A stretch of 64,000 nucleotides of DNA, taken from Azorinus chamasolen (Eukaryota; Mollusca; Bivalvia; Cardiida; Solecurtidae). Made by a program: the position numbers and the translations under genes. A model generated the notes under the pieces. The model was not told where the DNA came from and did no database searches. It was given only the letters and a program-made list of their open reading frames with translations. The stretch's first letter is position 1. Each line of letters starts with the position of its first letter. Shown one piece after another: positions 25,801 through 33,529 of the stretch. The stretch is from the NCBI GenBank assembly GCA_963576725.1, contig OY755242.1, positions 59,936,480-60,000,479 on the forward strand, in the 5' to 3' direction.

Positions 25801-27806
25801 AGGTCCTTAACTCTGGCTTCAATAAATTGAGAGTTATTGCCCCTTGTATATTTGTTTAACGCGTTCTTGTCCGGACGATAACTCCTACATTGCTCTTGCC
25901 ATTGTATTGAAACTTCATACATGGAAAGATCATTATAAGAGAAAGTGTCATGAACATGGGCCATAACTATGGCTTCAATACTTTTGGAGTTATTACCCTT
26001 TGTTACATTTTTTGTCCGATCAATAACTCCTGTTCGACGGATGCTATTGGAACGACATTTCATTTACGGAAAAAGCATGATGAAAGTAAGTGTCATGCAC
26101 AAGGACCATAACTCTGGTATCAATATTTTTGGAGTTATTAGCTGTTATAATTGTCTTCTTGAAAAATGTGGTGTGGAAAGCGCATAATGAGGGGAAGTGT
26201 CAATCATCAAGTCCATAACATTTTCGGTGATTTCCCTTTACATATTGTTTTATTAGAGGGGAGACATCCGTTTTTGTGACGAAAACCTCTAGTTGAACGT
26301 TCTTTGAGTGACTTTCTTTGATTGGGTGTCATCAACTGAACGCTCTATGAGTGGATGCCTAACACAGGACTGATTGTACGTGTATATGGTTTGTAATTGC
26401 ATATAACTATAATTTGTCATAGTCGATGACCGGGTTCTGTTCGGCAGCGGCGAGTTTATATCCATCACCCTAAACGTAAGAGATCACATGTAAAAGGATT
26501 GCATATACAGTCAACATCTCTAAAGCGACCAGCAAACATGTATCTACTAAGGCTTTTGTAGCTTAATACAGGACGAAAGTTATGCAGTAAGCTGATACAG
26601 AAGTTTTCTGCATTACTTTTCCCCGCTTTAAAAATCTGCTATTAAAGACATCTACATCTATCATAAAGTGGAATTTAATACTGTATAATATCGAGACAAA
26701 CACAAACAAACATTTAAAAATCAATTGAGAGAATACATAGTTAGCGCAGTCCCTACAGGGGCAGTGGAAGGCTGCAGATCAGTCGAGCCCGTAGTTTTGT
26801 ATTATTTGCGTAAGCAATGGATACATAGGTGGCGTTCCACCATCGAACCCATGGTAAACTGCCCACCTGACAATTGCCATCCCGCATAGCAGTCTAGCGC
26901 AATTTATTGACCTGCATTCGATGGATACCAAAGACGTTTAATCACATGCGTCCGGAAACAGAGTATAGCTTTGGTTTAGTATGTGCAACAAAATGCACAA
27001 AATATAGCAATGTGTAAGAAGGGCACACGAATATACATATACCAGTCACATGTCGAAATCACGTGATCATAATATGAATGAAAGTATTCTCCCCGAGGCA
27101 GTTACTCAAAGAATAAAGAAGTGCGCATCGGATGACCTTATGCAAGCAATTAGGTAATCGCGCCCATAAACTGCGAGTGGTTTATGCCAAAGCGCACTTA
27201 TTCCATTTCAATACACTGATCCCATGCAAAGAATACTGCAGCGTCTGCAACGCTTTGATTAATACTTACCCTAGCAGGACCCGGTACAGAAGTGTCTGGT
27301 GATTTCCTTTCACATTCAATTTCCTGTGCGAATTTGACTGTCACGCCTGGCCGCCCATGTCTCAACTTTGGTGTATTGCTTGGACTGTCTTTTAAGATTT
27401 TTGTGGGCCCACTACCACTTGTCTTATCTATACTTGAAACAGTTTTATTAGCGATGGTAATGTCGGTTATATCTGTATTTAGAATGGTGCCATTTTGCTT
27501 ATGAGGATCATAATGCACGGAACCATTTTGACGAAAACTACTACTTTTGTTGTATAGCAAGTCTTCCGTTCCTTTTCTCGGTCCCGTGCACTGGTTTGCT
27601 GAACCGTTCTGACCAACAAAATGAGTTTCTACTTTTACATGAACTGGTTGTGTGACCTTACTAGCTGCATGATCTACCGTGAAATGACCCGCAACGCCAT
27701 TTGACCGGATGGAACCATTAACCACACCATTCTGGTGAGTGTGTCCGTCACGGTGCTTAGTGTCGCGGCCTGTCGCACGTTTTCCGGAAACCAGCCTCGC
27801 AGCCAT
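3963..27806 (-). CDS. Long gene of unknown function; three coding exons, about 863-residue product
   Basis: Model: exon 27806-27270 (179 codons), exon 10310-8385 (642 codons) and exon 4091-3963 (42 codons plus TAA). All junctions are phase 0 with good GT..AG sites, so the exons join without a frame change. The introns are 16.96 kb and 4.3 kb. The protein is hydrophilic, with no signal peptide or membrane segment. It is Asn/Gly/Thr-rich at the N terminus and has a predicted helical stretch at about 183-225. Basic clusters lie at about 242-248 (VKRRRRK), 529-539 and 660-690. A Ser/Glu/Asp-rich tract lies at about 370-400. The composition suggests a nuclear or cytoskeleton-associated, largely disordered protein, but I recognise no domain and assign no function. 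The three exons could in principle belong to more than one gene; matched phases and a common strand argue for one. Confidence 0.65.
4394..4796. repeat. 31-bp minisatellite, about 13 copies
   Basis: The unit is TCCATATATATAGTGTGGTT plus AGAGTCTGCTG, nearly identical in every copy. Two copies carry TATCTATAG. The array ends inside TCTGCTCTGTTTGC of a family A MITE, so it probably grew from that element's edge. Confidence 0.95.
4853..4927. repeat. Near-perfect 75-bp hairpin
   Basis: The arms 4853-4882 and 4898-4927 are exact reverse complements over 30 bases (CGAGGGCTTGGTGCAAAACT..). The loop region adds an inner TTCAC/GTGAA stem. It is unrelated in sequence to the other hairpin families here and is a single copy in the window. 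Confidence 0.9.
5135..5310. mobile_element. Family C MITE (pogo-type ends), tip deleted
   Basis: TACAGTAGAACCTTCCTAAG..CTTAAGACTGGTTCTACTGTA. Inner GGTTGCTTAATGCAGG arm. The hairpin tip and most of the right arm are deleted. Confidence 0.8.
5563..5875. mobile_element. Family F MITE
   Basis: ACAGTTGAACATCGATATCT..ATTATCGAAGTTTAACT ends. Inner arms AGCTTAACGCAGGTCTACAG and tip AAAGCTCCTACAGGAGCTTT. A family A fragment follows (5876-5975). Confidence 0.85.
6258..6459. mobile_element. Family C MITE
   Basis: CTGTCCTAAGCGGCCATTCA..GGTCGCTTAAGACAGGTTCT ends. The arms meet at AAGCTCTTATATGAGATTT. Confidence 0.85.
6469..7305 (+). pseudogene. Degenerate Tc1/mariner-type transposon with terminal repeats
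   Basis: The ends are inverted copies (CTCAAAAGTCTTGTC near 6475 and GACAAGACTTTTGAG at 7283-7297), each flanked by TA, the Tc1/mariner target. Inside, a broken frame encodes DWASKSTDLCP, a decayed form of the DWPxxSPDLNP block, followed by RRVRQCAQQPSNVKEL. In a shifted frame near 7045 it encodes RCQAVVQANGGFTRY and a stop, the usual end of Tc1-like transposases. The N-terminal half is missing and stops or frameshifts interrupt it, so it is a dead copy. Confidence 0.8.
7866..8074. mobile_element. Family E MITE
   Basis: AGTAAAACCTCTCTATAACG..CGTTATAGAGAGGGTTTTAC ends. The almost perfect arms meet at ACGCTCCTAAAGGAGCGT. No flanking duplication is visible. Confidence 0.88.
8095..8307. mobile_element. 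Family C MITE, 15 bp from the large exon's open frame
   Basis: TACAGTAGAGCCTGTCTTAA..TTAAGACAGGTTCTGCTGTA ends. The arms meet at AAGCTGATATAGAAGCTTT. Confidence 0.87.
8385..10310 (-). CDS. Unknown gene, large central coding exon
   Basis: A 1,926-bp open exon (642 codons), by far the longest open frame in the window. The acceptor is TTTTTTCTTTCAG before 10310 and the donor is GAC|GTGAGTACT at 8384, both phase 0. It begins TNTFRNAVHRHFGKDRLF and continues with a likely amphipathic helix, PGFEHPAPPP and VKRRRRK. Long Ser/Glu/Asp-rich and Lys/Arg-rich stretches follow, and it ends ..LREAVKRVKS..PRDIDD. The exon holds none of the interspersed repeats that crowd both sides, which supports selection. 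The open frames seen on the opposite strand here are shadows. Confidence 0.88.
10779..10958. mobile_element. Family B MITE, tip deleted
   Basis: TTAA 10775-10778 at left. The arms meet at GATAAATGTTCTATTTATC, without the GCATTTGCTCC part. A family C fragment lies at 10489-10545. Confidence 0.75.
11499..11735. mobile_element. Family A MITE in intron
   Basis: CCCTTTCC..AAAGGG with TTAA at the right side (11736-11739). The central hairpin is partly deleted (GGCTCTTATAGGGTCTGC). Confidence 0.75.
11795..12056. mobile_element. Family F MITE
   Basis: TTGTACTTCGATATTTCGAA..GATATCGAAGCTCAGTTGTA. The arms meet at AAAGCTTCTGTATGAGCTTT. Confidence 0.82.
12436..12705. mobile_element. Family F MITE with minisatellite on its right end
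   Basis: AGCTGAACTTCGATATTTCG start. The tip is AAAGCTCCTATAGGGACTTT. The right end runs into the 60-bp array. Confidence 0.82.
12698..12935. repeat. 60-bp tandem repeat, 4 copies
   Basis: The units contain CTTGAGCTCAGTAGCTCGGC and CCCAGCTCTTTATAATT and repeat at exactly 60 bp. The array begins inside the right end of a family F element (TAATTTGTACGGTCCCTTG). A period divisible by 3 makes an open frame that I do not regard as a gene. Confidence 0.95.
13130..14071. mobile_element. Three family A copies in a row (13130-13245, 13396-13615, 13856-14070)
   Basis: Each has GCAAACAGAGTAGA..CTCTGTTTGC arms. The last one starts after TTAA 13852-13855 and ends GTAAAGGG. All are decayed. Confidence 0.7.
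14223..14405. mobile_element. Family D MITE
   Basis: TACAGTAAAATCTCGATTAT start. CAGGTGACAGCTTAATGC and GCATTAAGCAGCCACCTG arms. The tip is AAAGTTCCATTCTAAGCTTT. Confidence 0.8.
14660..14737. repeat. (GA)n microsatellite
   Basis: About 75 bp of GA repeats with one AA interruption. The Leu/Ser frames on the minus strand are low-complexity artefacts. Confidence 0.98.
14740..15300. other. Unannotated intronic stretch
   Basis: Apart from GTCGTTTGTT..AACAAACAAACGAC inverted words near 15250-15298, nothing recognisable is seen. Confidence 0.4.
15870..16085. mobile_element. Family A MITE, eroded ends
   Basis: Central arms CAAATAGAGTAGATCC and tip CTCCTGTAGGAGCCG are visible. The ends are eroded. 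The stretch 16090-16528 to its right holds only A/T-rich text with no feature I can name. Confidence 0.6.
16533..16920. mobile_element. Two family A MITEs, inverted and truncated against each other
   Basis: The first (16533 to about 16755, after TTAA 16529-16532) has the full centre. The second runs to 16920 and stops in the middle of the hairpin at GACTCCTATAG. Confidence 0.65.
17557..17785. mobile_element. Family B MITE, TTAA-flanked
   Basis: CCCATTCCC..GGGAATGGG between TTAA 17553-17556 and 17786-17789. The core is ATAAATAGAGCATTTGCTCT..AGAGCAAATGCTCTATTTAT. Confidence 0.85.
17790..17995. mobile_element. Family A MITE sharing a TTAA with the family B copy to its left
   Basis: Starts CCCTTTATC directly after TTAA 17786-17789. 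The central arms are intact; the right end is eroded. Confidence 0.75.
18356..18421. repeat. Family G foldback, best copy
   Basis: CAAACAGCTTGGATCCTGAT pairs with ATCAGGATCCACGCTGTTTG. The centre is GACGCCGATTTACTCGGCGTC. Other copies lie at 223-290, 823-890, 7434-7499, 15309-15381, 17210-17275, 20898-20972, 29899-29969, 31890-31960, 32372-32440, 40430-40500, 49130-49200 and 55937-55992. Their outer ends are unclear. Confidence 0.85.
18762..19287. mobile_element. Family A MITE split by a LINE fragment
   Basis: TTAA 18758-18761 and 19288-19291 flank the two halves. The normal text ..ACAGAAACTGTTGAAT / GATATTCCATAAGCAG is interrupted at 18870-19155. Confidence 0.65.
18870..19155 (-). mobile_element. 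5'-truncated LINE 3' end nested in a MITE
   Basis: On the minus strand the piece ends with ..AATAAAAGTTCAAAGTTCAA. This is a 3'-terminal microsatellite of the CR1/RTE type rather than poly(A). It interrupts a family A MITE whose halves are 18762-18869 and 19156-19287. Confidence 0.55.
19348..19660. mobile_element. Family A MITE (19348-19591) plus a second fragment
   Basis: The tip is CGGCTCCTATTGGAGCCG and the ends are CATTTTACTCC..GAGTAAAAAG. A left-end fragment (CCCTTTACTCCATGAATATT) follows directly. Confidence 0.75.
19687..20230. mobile_element. Family F MITE carrying a 28-bp array
   Basis: TTGAACTCCGATATCTCGAA..TTTCGAGACGCCGAAGTTCA ends. The hairpin core has been replaced by the array. 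Confidence 0.82.
19808..20143. repeat. 28-bp minisatellite inside a family F element, 12 copies
   Basis: The unit is CACATGCGACAGCTTATAGC plus AAGTCAAA. The first copy coincides with the normal internal sequence ACACATGCGACAGCTTA of the family F element that flanks it on both sides. Confidence 0.95.
20265..20382. mobile_element. Family A half element
   Basis: GCAAACGGAGTATACC..GGGTCAATTATGCTTGC with right end GGAGTAAAGGG; the left half is missing. Confidence 0.6.
20505..20665. repeat. CT/GT-rich low-complexity tract
   Basis: Pyrimidine-rich text with TGTCTCTCTGTGTGTC-like words. Both strands lack stops only because of composition. Confidence 0.9.
21071..21146. repeat. Hybrid foldback combining family G and A words
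   Basis: GCAAACAGTGTAGATCCAGA..TCAGGGTCTGCACTGTTTG with centre GAGGGCTCCTAGAGGAGCCCTC, almost perfect over 76 bp. Confidence 0.8.
21339..21783. repeat. 226-bp tandem duplication overlapping a family C element
   Basis: TTTTATTGATGTAATCAAAC starts at 21339 and again at 21565. Each copy runs through AAACCTGTCTTAAGCGACCA, the left end of family C, to the central arm. The copies differ at a few positions. Confidence 0.85.
22097..22615. repeat. Degenerate ~60-bp tandem array
   Basis: Imperfect units around GCAATATTTGTCAGAGCAAA and TTTGTCAACACAAACATGG repeat about eight times. The long open frame on the minus strand is made of these units. Confidence 0.85.
22623..22775. mobile_element. Family D MITE
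   Basis: TACAATAGAACCCCTCTTAA start. The tip is AAGCTCCTAAAGGAGTTTT. GTATTAAGCCGCCACCT arm. Confidence 0.82.
22814..22868. repeat. (GT)n microsatellite
   Basis: About 50 bp of GT repeats with one CG interruption, ending in a G-run. Confidence 0.98.
23004..24556. repeat. Array of ~154-bp units (copy 1) in a GGAGACAT-type repeat
   Basis: GTCCGGACGATAACTCCTAT recurs near 23057, 23211, 23366, 23523, 23677, 23832, 23990 and 24145. Each copy is followed by ATTGGATTGAAACTTCATA and AAGGTCCATAACTCTGGC. The left edge is a short palindrome (TATGTCTCCCCCCAT..ATGGGGGAGACATA). The right edge is GAGACATCCGTTTTTGTGAC. Minus-strand open frames are by-products. Confidence 0.9.
25120..26298. repeat. Array of ~154-bp units (copy 2)
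   Basis: The same unit as the array at 23-24.5 kb, with about seven copies and the same right edge (GAGACATCCGTTTTTGTGAC). It splits a separate ~33-bp repeat (TGAACGTTCTTTGAGTG..), whose pieces lie at 24985-25110 and 26293-26345. It therefore looks like an insertion into that repeat. Confidence 0.88.
26509..26690. mobile_element. Family C MITE, diverged
   Basis: TACAGTCAACATCTCTAAAG start, TTAATACAGGACGAAAGTTATGC arm. The stretch 26700-27190 to its right has no feature I recognise. Confidence 0.65.
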
Positions 27807-27879
27807 TCATGTGTGGGTTCTAGTCAACTGTTCTCATTCGCTTTAAAGGTTACCTTGTTATCCAGGTCCAATAAGTATC
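27270..27879 (-). CDS. Unknown gene, first coding exon with short 5' UTR
   Basis: The acceptor is TTTCCCTTCGCCCACAG, with the exon starting at 27879. The donor is AGG|GTAAGTATT at 27269, phase 0. Translation starts at the ATG at 27806-27804 (MAARLVSGKR..). An in-frame TGA directly precedes it, which fixes the start within this exon. The 179 encoded residues are rich in Gly, Asn, Thr and Lys, repeat HQNGVVNGS-like strings, and end ..RHGRPGVTVKFAQEIECERK..GPAR. Another ATG lies 4 bases upstream in another frame (see uORF). No repeat element overlaps it. Confidence 0.8.
27757..27810 (-). other. Overlapping upstream ORF, 17 codons
   Basis: The ATG at 27810-27808 opens a 17-codon frame (MNGCEAGFRK..) ending at TAA 27759-27757. 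It overlaps the main start codon at 27806 by frame shift. A scanning ribosome meets it first, so the main ATG would need leaky scanning. Whether it is used cannot be told from sequence. Confidence 0.45.
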
Positions 27880-28447
27880 CTGTGGGCGAAGGGAAACAAA
27901 TATTTTGATTACACTAATATTCGTAAATCAATGCATACAAATTTTCAAATCAATGTTCATAAAAAATCATAACTTTAAGTTCACCAGTTTTCAGTAGCAC
28001 TGTTCATAATAAATGAAAAATCTGAAACAATTAGAACTTTATGCTCATCAGTTTTCAGTATCAGTGTTTATAAATTAAATATATACATTTGTACGCACAA
28101 TATTGTTATAAAATGTACCAATTTATATACATGTAATCAAAATGTATCAATGCATATTATAAAAATGTATACAAGTATATTATCCCGCAACACAATAAAG
28201 CAAATAAAGTGATTTGTCTCCATGTGACTGATCACGTGTTCATGCTGGAGAAATAACATATCAAACAACGAAAGTACACATTATTCATAAACGAATATGA
28301 AAGAAATGGCATTTCTTTGTGAATCCTATCGAATGCTATTGATAGATCTATTGGAGTAATTAACCCTTAGCCTGTTTGAAGACAATGTCTTCTCTCACAC
28401 TGTTCTGTTCCATACGTTCGATTCGTTAAAACCATATAGAAATTACA

Positions 28448-28632
28448 GCAAACCCCTTTAAAACGGACATTAAATCTAGTATAATTATCGGTTTTGGAGA
28501 CAGGACCTGGTGGTAGCTTAATGCATGGTGAAACTCATACAGAAAGTTCATTGAGGAACTTTCTGTATGACTTTCACCATGCATTAAGCAGCCACCTGCC
28601 TTAAAGTATCTAAATTCTTCTCTACAGGGGCC
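28448..28632. mobile_element. Family D MITE
   Basis: ACAGCAAACCCCTTTAAAAC start. GGTAGCTTAATGCATGGTGA and TCACCATGCATTAAGC arms. The tip is AAAGTTCATTGAGGAACTTT. Confidence 0.85.
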
Positions 28633-28764
28633 AAGCTGTTTGGCACGACACCTTCTAAATACATTAAGGAATCGGTGGTACGTGAAAAATAAAAACATAA
28701 TGTATTTTATGTTAAAAAAATCATGTTTTACTGTGCATTGTTATACATCAGTTCATATTACTAT

Positions 28765-28943
28765 TAAACCTGCCTATCTCGACCATGTACTGAACAGACA
28801 AGGGTTACAGATATAAGAGCTTTATGCAGGACGAAAGTAATACAGCTTTCTACATAACTTACCTCCTGCGTTAAGCTACCACCTGTCTAAAACTGCAGAA
28901 TTAGGCTTAATTTTGTAAGCCGCTGCAGACAGGTTTTACTGTA
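28765..28943. mobile_element. Family C MITE, partly deleted
   Basis: CTGCCTATCTCGACCATGTA..CAGACAGGTTTTACTGTA. AGCTACCACCTGTCT arm present. Confidence 0.7.
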
Positions 28944-28978
28944 CAATATTAAACATCAGAGAATGCATATAAAACACA

Positions 28979-29431
28979 TACAGTAGAACCCCTCTAAACC
29001 GGACGTTAAATCTAGTATAAATATCAGTCTTGGAGACAGGTGGCAGCTTAATGCAGGATGAAAGTCATGCAGAAAGTTCCTCCAGGATCTTTCTCCATGA
29101 CGTTCACCCTGCATTGAGCAGCCGTCTGCCTTAACCCTTTCCCTTATATAAACGTGTTTTCACACATTTGCAAACAGAGTAGACCCAGATCAGACGGCTC
29201 CTAGAGGAGCCGTCTGATCAGGGTCTGCTCTGTTTGCTTATAGAATTTGATAGATCTGTTTCTTTGCTTTCTAAAATATCTACAATGTTCCACCTTCCAT
29301 ATTTCTTTGTAACTTTTTTGTCCGGGAATATTCAGTAGGTATCAAAATCTGGAATAAACATAGAACAAGGAAAGGGTTAAAGTATCTAAATTCCTCTCTA
29401 CTAGAATTCCGGTTCAGAGGGTTTTGCTGTA
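28979..29431. mobile_element. Family D MITE, interrupted
   Basis: TACAGTAGAACCCCTCTAAA..TTTTGCTGTA ends and inverted CAGGTGGCAGCTTAATGCAG arms. Split at 29134/29381 by a family A element. Confidence 0.88.
29135..29376. mobile_element. Family A MITE nested in a family D MITE
   Basis: A complete 242-bp copy with TTAA on both sides (29131-29134, 29377-29380). The family D text CTGCCTTAA / AGTATCTAAATTCC resumes exactly after it, so the TTAA was duplicated on insertion. Confidence 0.92.
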
Positions 29432-29621
29432 CTATCAATCTCCATTGAGTACTTTGTCCTACAATAATCAACACTAGATAATACATCTGAAGTTTTTAAG
29501 TTCCACGCCATGGCGTCGCGATAACGATATCAGTTCACGTGTCTATGAAATATAGAACATTTTCTATTAGATCTTTTGGCGCAAAAATAATTTTCCCCTG
29601 CAAACAACATCGCCTGCTTAA

Positions 29622-29842
29622 CCCATTCCCTCACATTGACGACTTTTGACGACTCTATAAAAGTCACTTTGTGAAACCATTGTGATAAATACAGCATTTG
29701 CTCCTATAGGAGCAAATGCTCTATTTATCACAATGGTTTCAAACTACAAAATTCTAAAATTTCCCTTTTCTCTTGTTAATGCTCCTTTTCGGTAGATTTA
29801 TTCAAAGAGGTTGGATCTAAAAATAGCCTATGAGGAAAAGGG
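29622..29842. mobile_element. Family B MITE, intact 221 bp
   Basis: TTAA 29618-29621 and 29843-29846. The core TTTGCTCCTATAGGAGCAAA is perfect, with GAAACCATTGTGATAAATA arms. Confidence 0.9.
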
Positions 29843-30041
29843 TTAAAGTTTCAGAGATGACCCGCCCCCTATCTTCTTCAAAACGTAAATGATGTGTCAA
29901 ATAGTTTGGACCCTGATGACATGCCAAGTTACTAGGCGTCTCATCTGGATTCAAACTGTTTGCAAAGGCAATCACAGAATTGCACATTTGCAGTTAGTCC
30001 CGTGAGTCACTTTCCGGCCTTTTGGTGACGAAAGACGTAAG

Positions 30042-30267
30042 CCTTTCCTTAATACAAACGCTTTTCTCGCCTTTGCAAACAGAGTAGACCCAGACCAGAC
30101 GACTCCTGTAGCAACCGTCTAATCAGAATATGCTGTTTATTTATGGAATTATAATAGATCTGACTTTGCAAGTTATATCAATATCAAAACAATTACATTG
30201 TATGTGTACATAATTACCATTATAAGAAATCAACTACTGAATTTTCACAATGTCATCAGGGAAAGGG
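30042..30267. mobile_element. Family A MITE
   Basis: CCTTTCCTT..GGAAAGGG with TTAA 30268-30271 at right. The centre is eroded (CGACTCCTGTAGCAACCG). Confidence 0.75.
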
Positions 30268-30513
30268 TTAACTGAATGTTCTCGCCATGCAAGTAATTAA
30301 CTCTAAATGTAGGAATATGGAGAAAAATATATATGTTTAGATTAAAAGATACACATGCAAGTGCTCAATGCATCTTGTTGGTGTTAATATTTTAACAGGA
30401 TGGTCCTACAGTACATACCCACGATGGGGATTCCGGAAATACCCGAGTAGTTACGATCGGTGTTAACAATACTTTTCTAATGCAACCTACCATGGGACGA
30501 ATGGATTATAAAC

Positions 30514-30969
30514 TATGGAACGCCATTCTGCCATGCCATTTGCTAAATGCTTAATGCGAAATGCTAAATGCAAAATGCAAAATGCGAAATGCTTTTTGCC
30601 AATTGTGTAAATTGCTTGGGAAAGAACCGGAATGTTCCAAATGATGGATGTAAATGACAAATGCGAAATGCGACATGCGTATTGCTAAATGCATGTTTGC
30701 ACTACTAGCATTGAACAGCACCATTTTTGATTTTATAGTGCAATAAGTAATAAGCTTTAATGTAAATAAACATGCATTTAGCAAATGAACAGTTACTTTA
30801 AAAATAGCGCTGATCAATGCTAGTAATGCAAACATCCGTTTAGCAATAAGCATTTGTCATTTGTCATTTACATCCATCATTTGGAACATTCCCTAGCAAC
30901 TTATACAGTTGGCAAAAAGCATTTCGCATTTTGTATTAAGCAATTAGCATGGCAGAATGGCGTTCCATA
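30514..30969. repeat. 456-bp foldback (inverted repeat) element
   Basis: The left arm starts TATGGAACGCCATTCTGCCA and the right arm ends with its complement (TGGCAGAATGGCGTTCCATA). Complementarity continues almost to the centre near 30740, with AAATGC-rich text (AAATGCGAAATGC) in the arms. No coding capacity. Confidence 0.88.
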
Positions 30970-31387
30970 ATAAAGATTTAAATGTATTTTTGATATATGG
31001 ATATTATTACTGACCCTCATATCACCTTTGGGTCATTAGTTGAATATAAATCATACAATGCATGACAACATGCTTGTGTTCCCTATGTATGCTAGGCACG
31101 GTCTCACTGGCACCGGCTAACAACTTGGATCTAGATGAGACGTCGACTATCTCGTGGTACCATCATGTTCATAACCGGGCCCGAGGTTATAAAAAAATCT
31201 TAGTCTGAGTCTGAGTTCATTATCACATATCTGATTGGTCAAGATTTTGATCAGATTCTAGAGAATGAACTGAGGCATCAAGCAAAAAGTTTTATAACCT
31301 TGGGGTCAGTTTTACACTGGGTCAATAGTTTCTCAAAAGCTTGAACAAATTGGAAGTCAGTGAAAATTGTAACAGCTCGGAGTTTAA

Positions 31388-31594
31388 CCCTTTCTCCATG
31401 AATATTCATGTACAACTAATGACGTCATGAATATTAATTAGATATTTTATAATAGCACATGGACACCGGCAATTTAGCCATGGCTAAAACTGTAGACTCA
31501 TATCTATATTATATCATAAGCAAACAGAGCAGACCCTGAGCTGGGTCTACTCTGTTTGTAAAGGCGTGGAAAGGCGTATTCATGGAGTAAAGGG
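31388..31594. mobile_element. Family A MITE, tip deleted
   Basis: TTAA 31384-31387 and 31595-31598. The centre reads CAGACCCTGAGCTGGGTCTA, i.e. the hairpin tip is missing. Confidence 0.85.
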
Positions 31595-33017
31595 TTAAGC
31601 ATATATAATTTTTATAACAGGCAAAGGACTAACGGGCGCATTTTAATTAGCCACGGCAATGAACGACCTGTATGGCTTTTGTATCAAGTCATTGGACCGG
31701 CATAGAATTTCATTGTCACTACGCGAAGCTCGTCATTTTCATATACAATCCCTGTTGTTAGAGACTGTTTCTAGGATTATCTCAGTGAGCGTCGTGTTTC
31801 TACAAGACTTTTAGTGATTGATTGTAGCCCATATAACCTTTACGTTTCTTCACCTGCACACCACTATTCTCGACCCGACTCCCATTTTCAAACAGCTTGT
31901 ACCCAGGTTAGGCGCCCAGTAACCCGGTCTCTCATTCGGATGCAAGCTGATTGTCACGCGGTCAATAGTTCCCCAACAGCTTGATGTAATCGGAACAAAT
32001 CAAAACTACACTAGCTCAAATTTGAGTAGACATGAGTTTCTTTCATAACAGTGCGAGGGTTTAAACAAATTTCAACCAAGATATAAGCTGCCAATAGCTG
32101 CAACAAAACAAAAGCAGAAATTACAAAATCAATGTTCACCAGACCAGATCACTATAGTGCGCACGCTGTTTTCTATCACATTATGACAAATGTTACGCAA
32201 ACAAATTTGAAATTATTGATGAGAACATGACGACAAGTAACGGTTGACGAAAACATAACGACACGTTAACTGTTTCACTGCCAAGATTTATCGTCTGCAA
32301 ATTTTGTCGTCTGCTCATATATTTTTTTCTTCAAATTTTCGTCTTGTTTTTGTTTGAAAATCTCATCATAGCACCAAGCAATTTGGATTCTGCTAAGACG
32401 CCGAGTTACTCGGCCTCTCACCCCGATCCAAACTATTTACATGCGACATTGACAAAAGTCTTCCGCTGTCACGTATTGTCGTCTGCTTCAAGTTTCGAGT
32501 TACTCGATGTCTCTTCTTCATTCAAACTGTATGCGAATGTAAACACAGATTCACTATTGCCGTATTAATAATATAAAAATACAGAACATTCTCACTTCTC
32601 AATTCATGTGGAACCTTTCATGTTAATATTTGATACCAGGAACATATTAGTCCACCTACTGAGGTTATAAATTGTTTCTGACGGAATAGAAAGAGGTGAG
32701 ATACTGAACACCCCCCCCCCCCACTAACCAAAACTGTTAGTAAAGAATAACTGAGACTCTTTAGACAGGTTGTTACTTAATGCAGGGTTAAAGTCTAGTA
32801 GAACGCCTACTTTCTGCGTGACCTTTATTCCTGTATTAATCTGTCACCTGATGCTAAAGACCGATAATGATATTTACTGGAGTGCCAGATTAGTGAGGTT
32901 TTACTGTATACATAGATAATTAATATTCATTGCTTTATAAAAAAGAGGTACTTAGCGCATTCATCCAAGTTAATATACCACAGAGATCATAAAACAGATC
33001 ATTTCAGCGTGATTGCA

Positions 33018-33228
33018 CAGTGGAGTCTGTCTTAAGCGAATTTATATTGATTTGATACAGGACTATTAAAAAGCAGGTGGTTGCTTAATACGGCAAACGT
33101 AATACAGAAAGTTCCCTTTGAAGTGTTCTGCATTACCTTTGACCTACATTAAGCTACCACCTACCTTATTCTGCATTACCTTTGCCCTACATTAAGCTAC
33201 CACCTACCTTAAGACATGTTTTACTGTA
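33018..33228. mobile_element. Family C MITE with 50-bp duplication
   Basis: AGTCTGTCTTAAGCG start. TTCTGCATTACCTTTG..AAGCTACCACCTACCTTA occurs twice in the right arm. Confidence 0.78.
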
Positions 33229-33529
33229 TCAGAGCTCTTGATAAAAGGTGAACTGATTAATCAGAATATTTTGTTGTCCCAGTCAAACTATATTTCATTG
33301 GTACTTTTTTGTTATGCCTCCTAGTGCCGATTTTAAGGAGTAACAAATAGATAGACAAAGCAACAGATAACTGTGTATACTCACATAAATTGTACATTAT
33401 TAAAATCGTTATTTCTCCACTAAACCCTATGTTGTGATCATCAACATAGAGTTGGTGGAAAAATAGAGGATTTTAAGTTGAAAATCTTATCTGGACCTCT
33501 GGATAGTGTTTGGTAGTGAAATACGGAGT

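Noticed and set aside
22993..26063. Repeated MKFQS../HIGVIVRTKK-type minus-strand frames
   Set aside because: All are translations of the ~154-bp repeat unit, with stops or frame changes in most copies.
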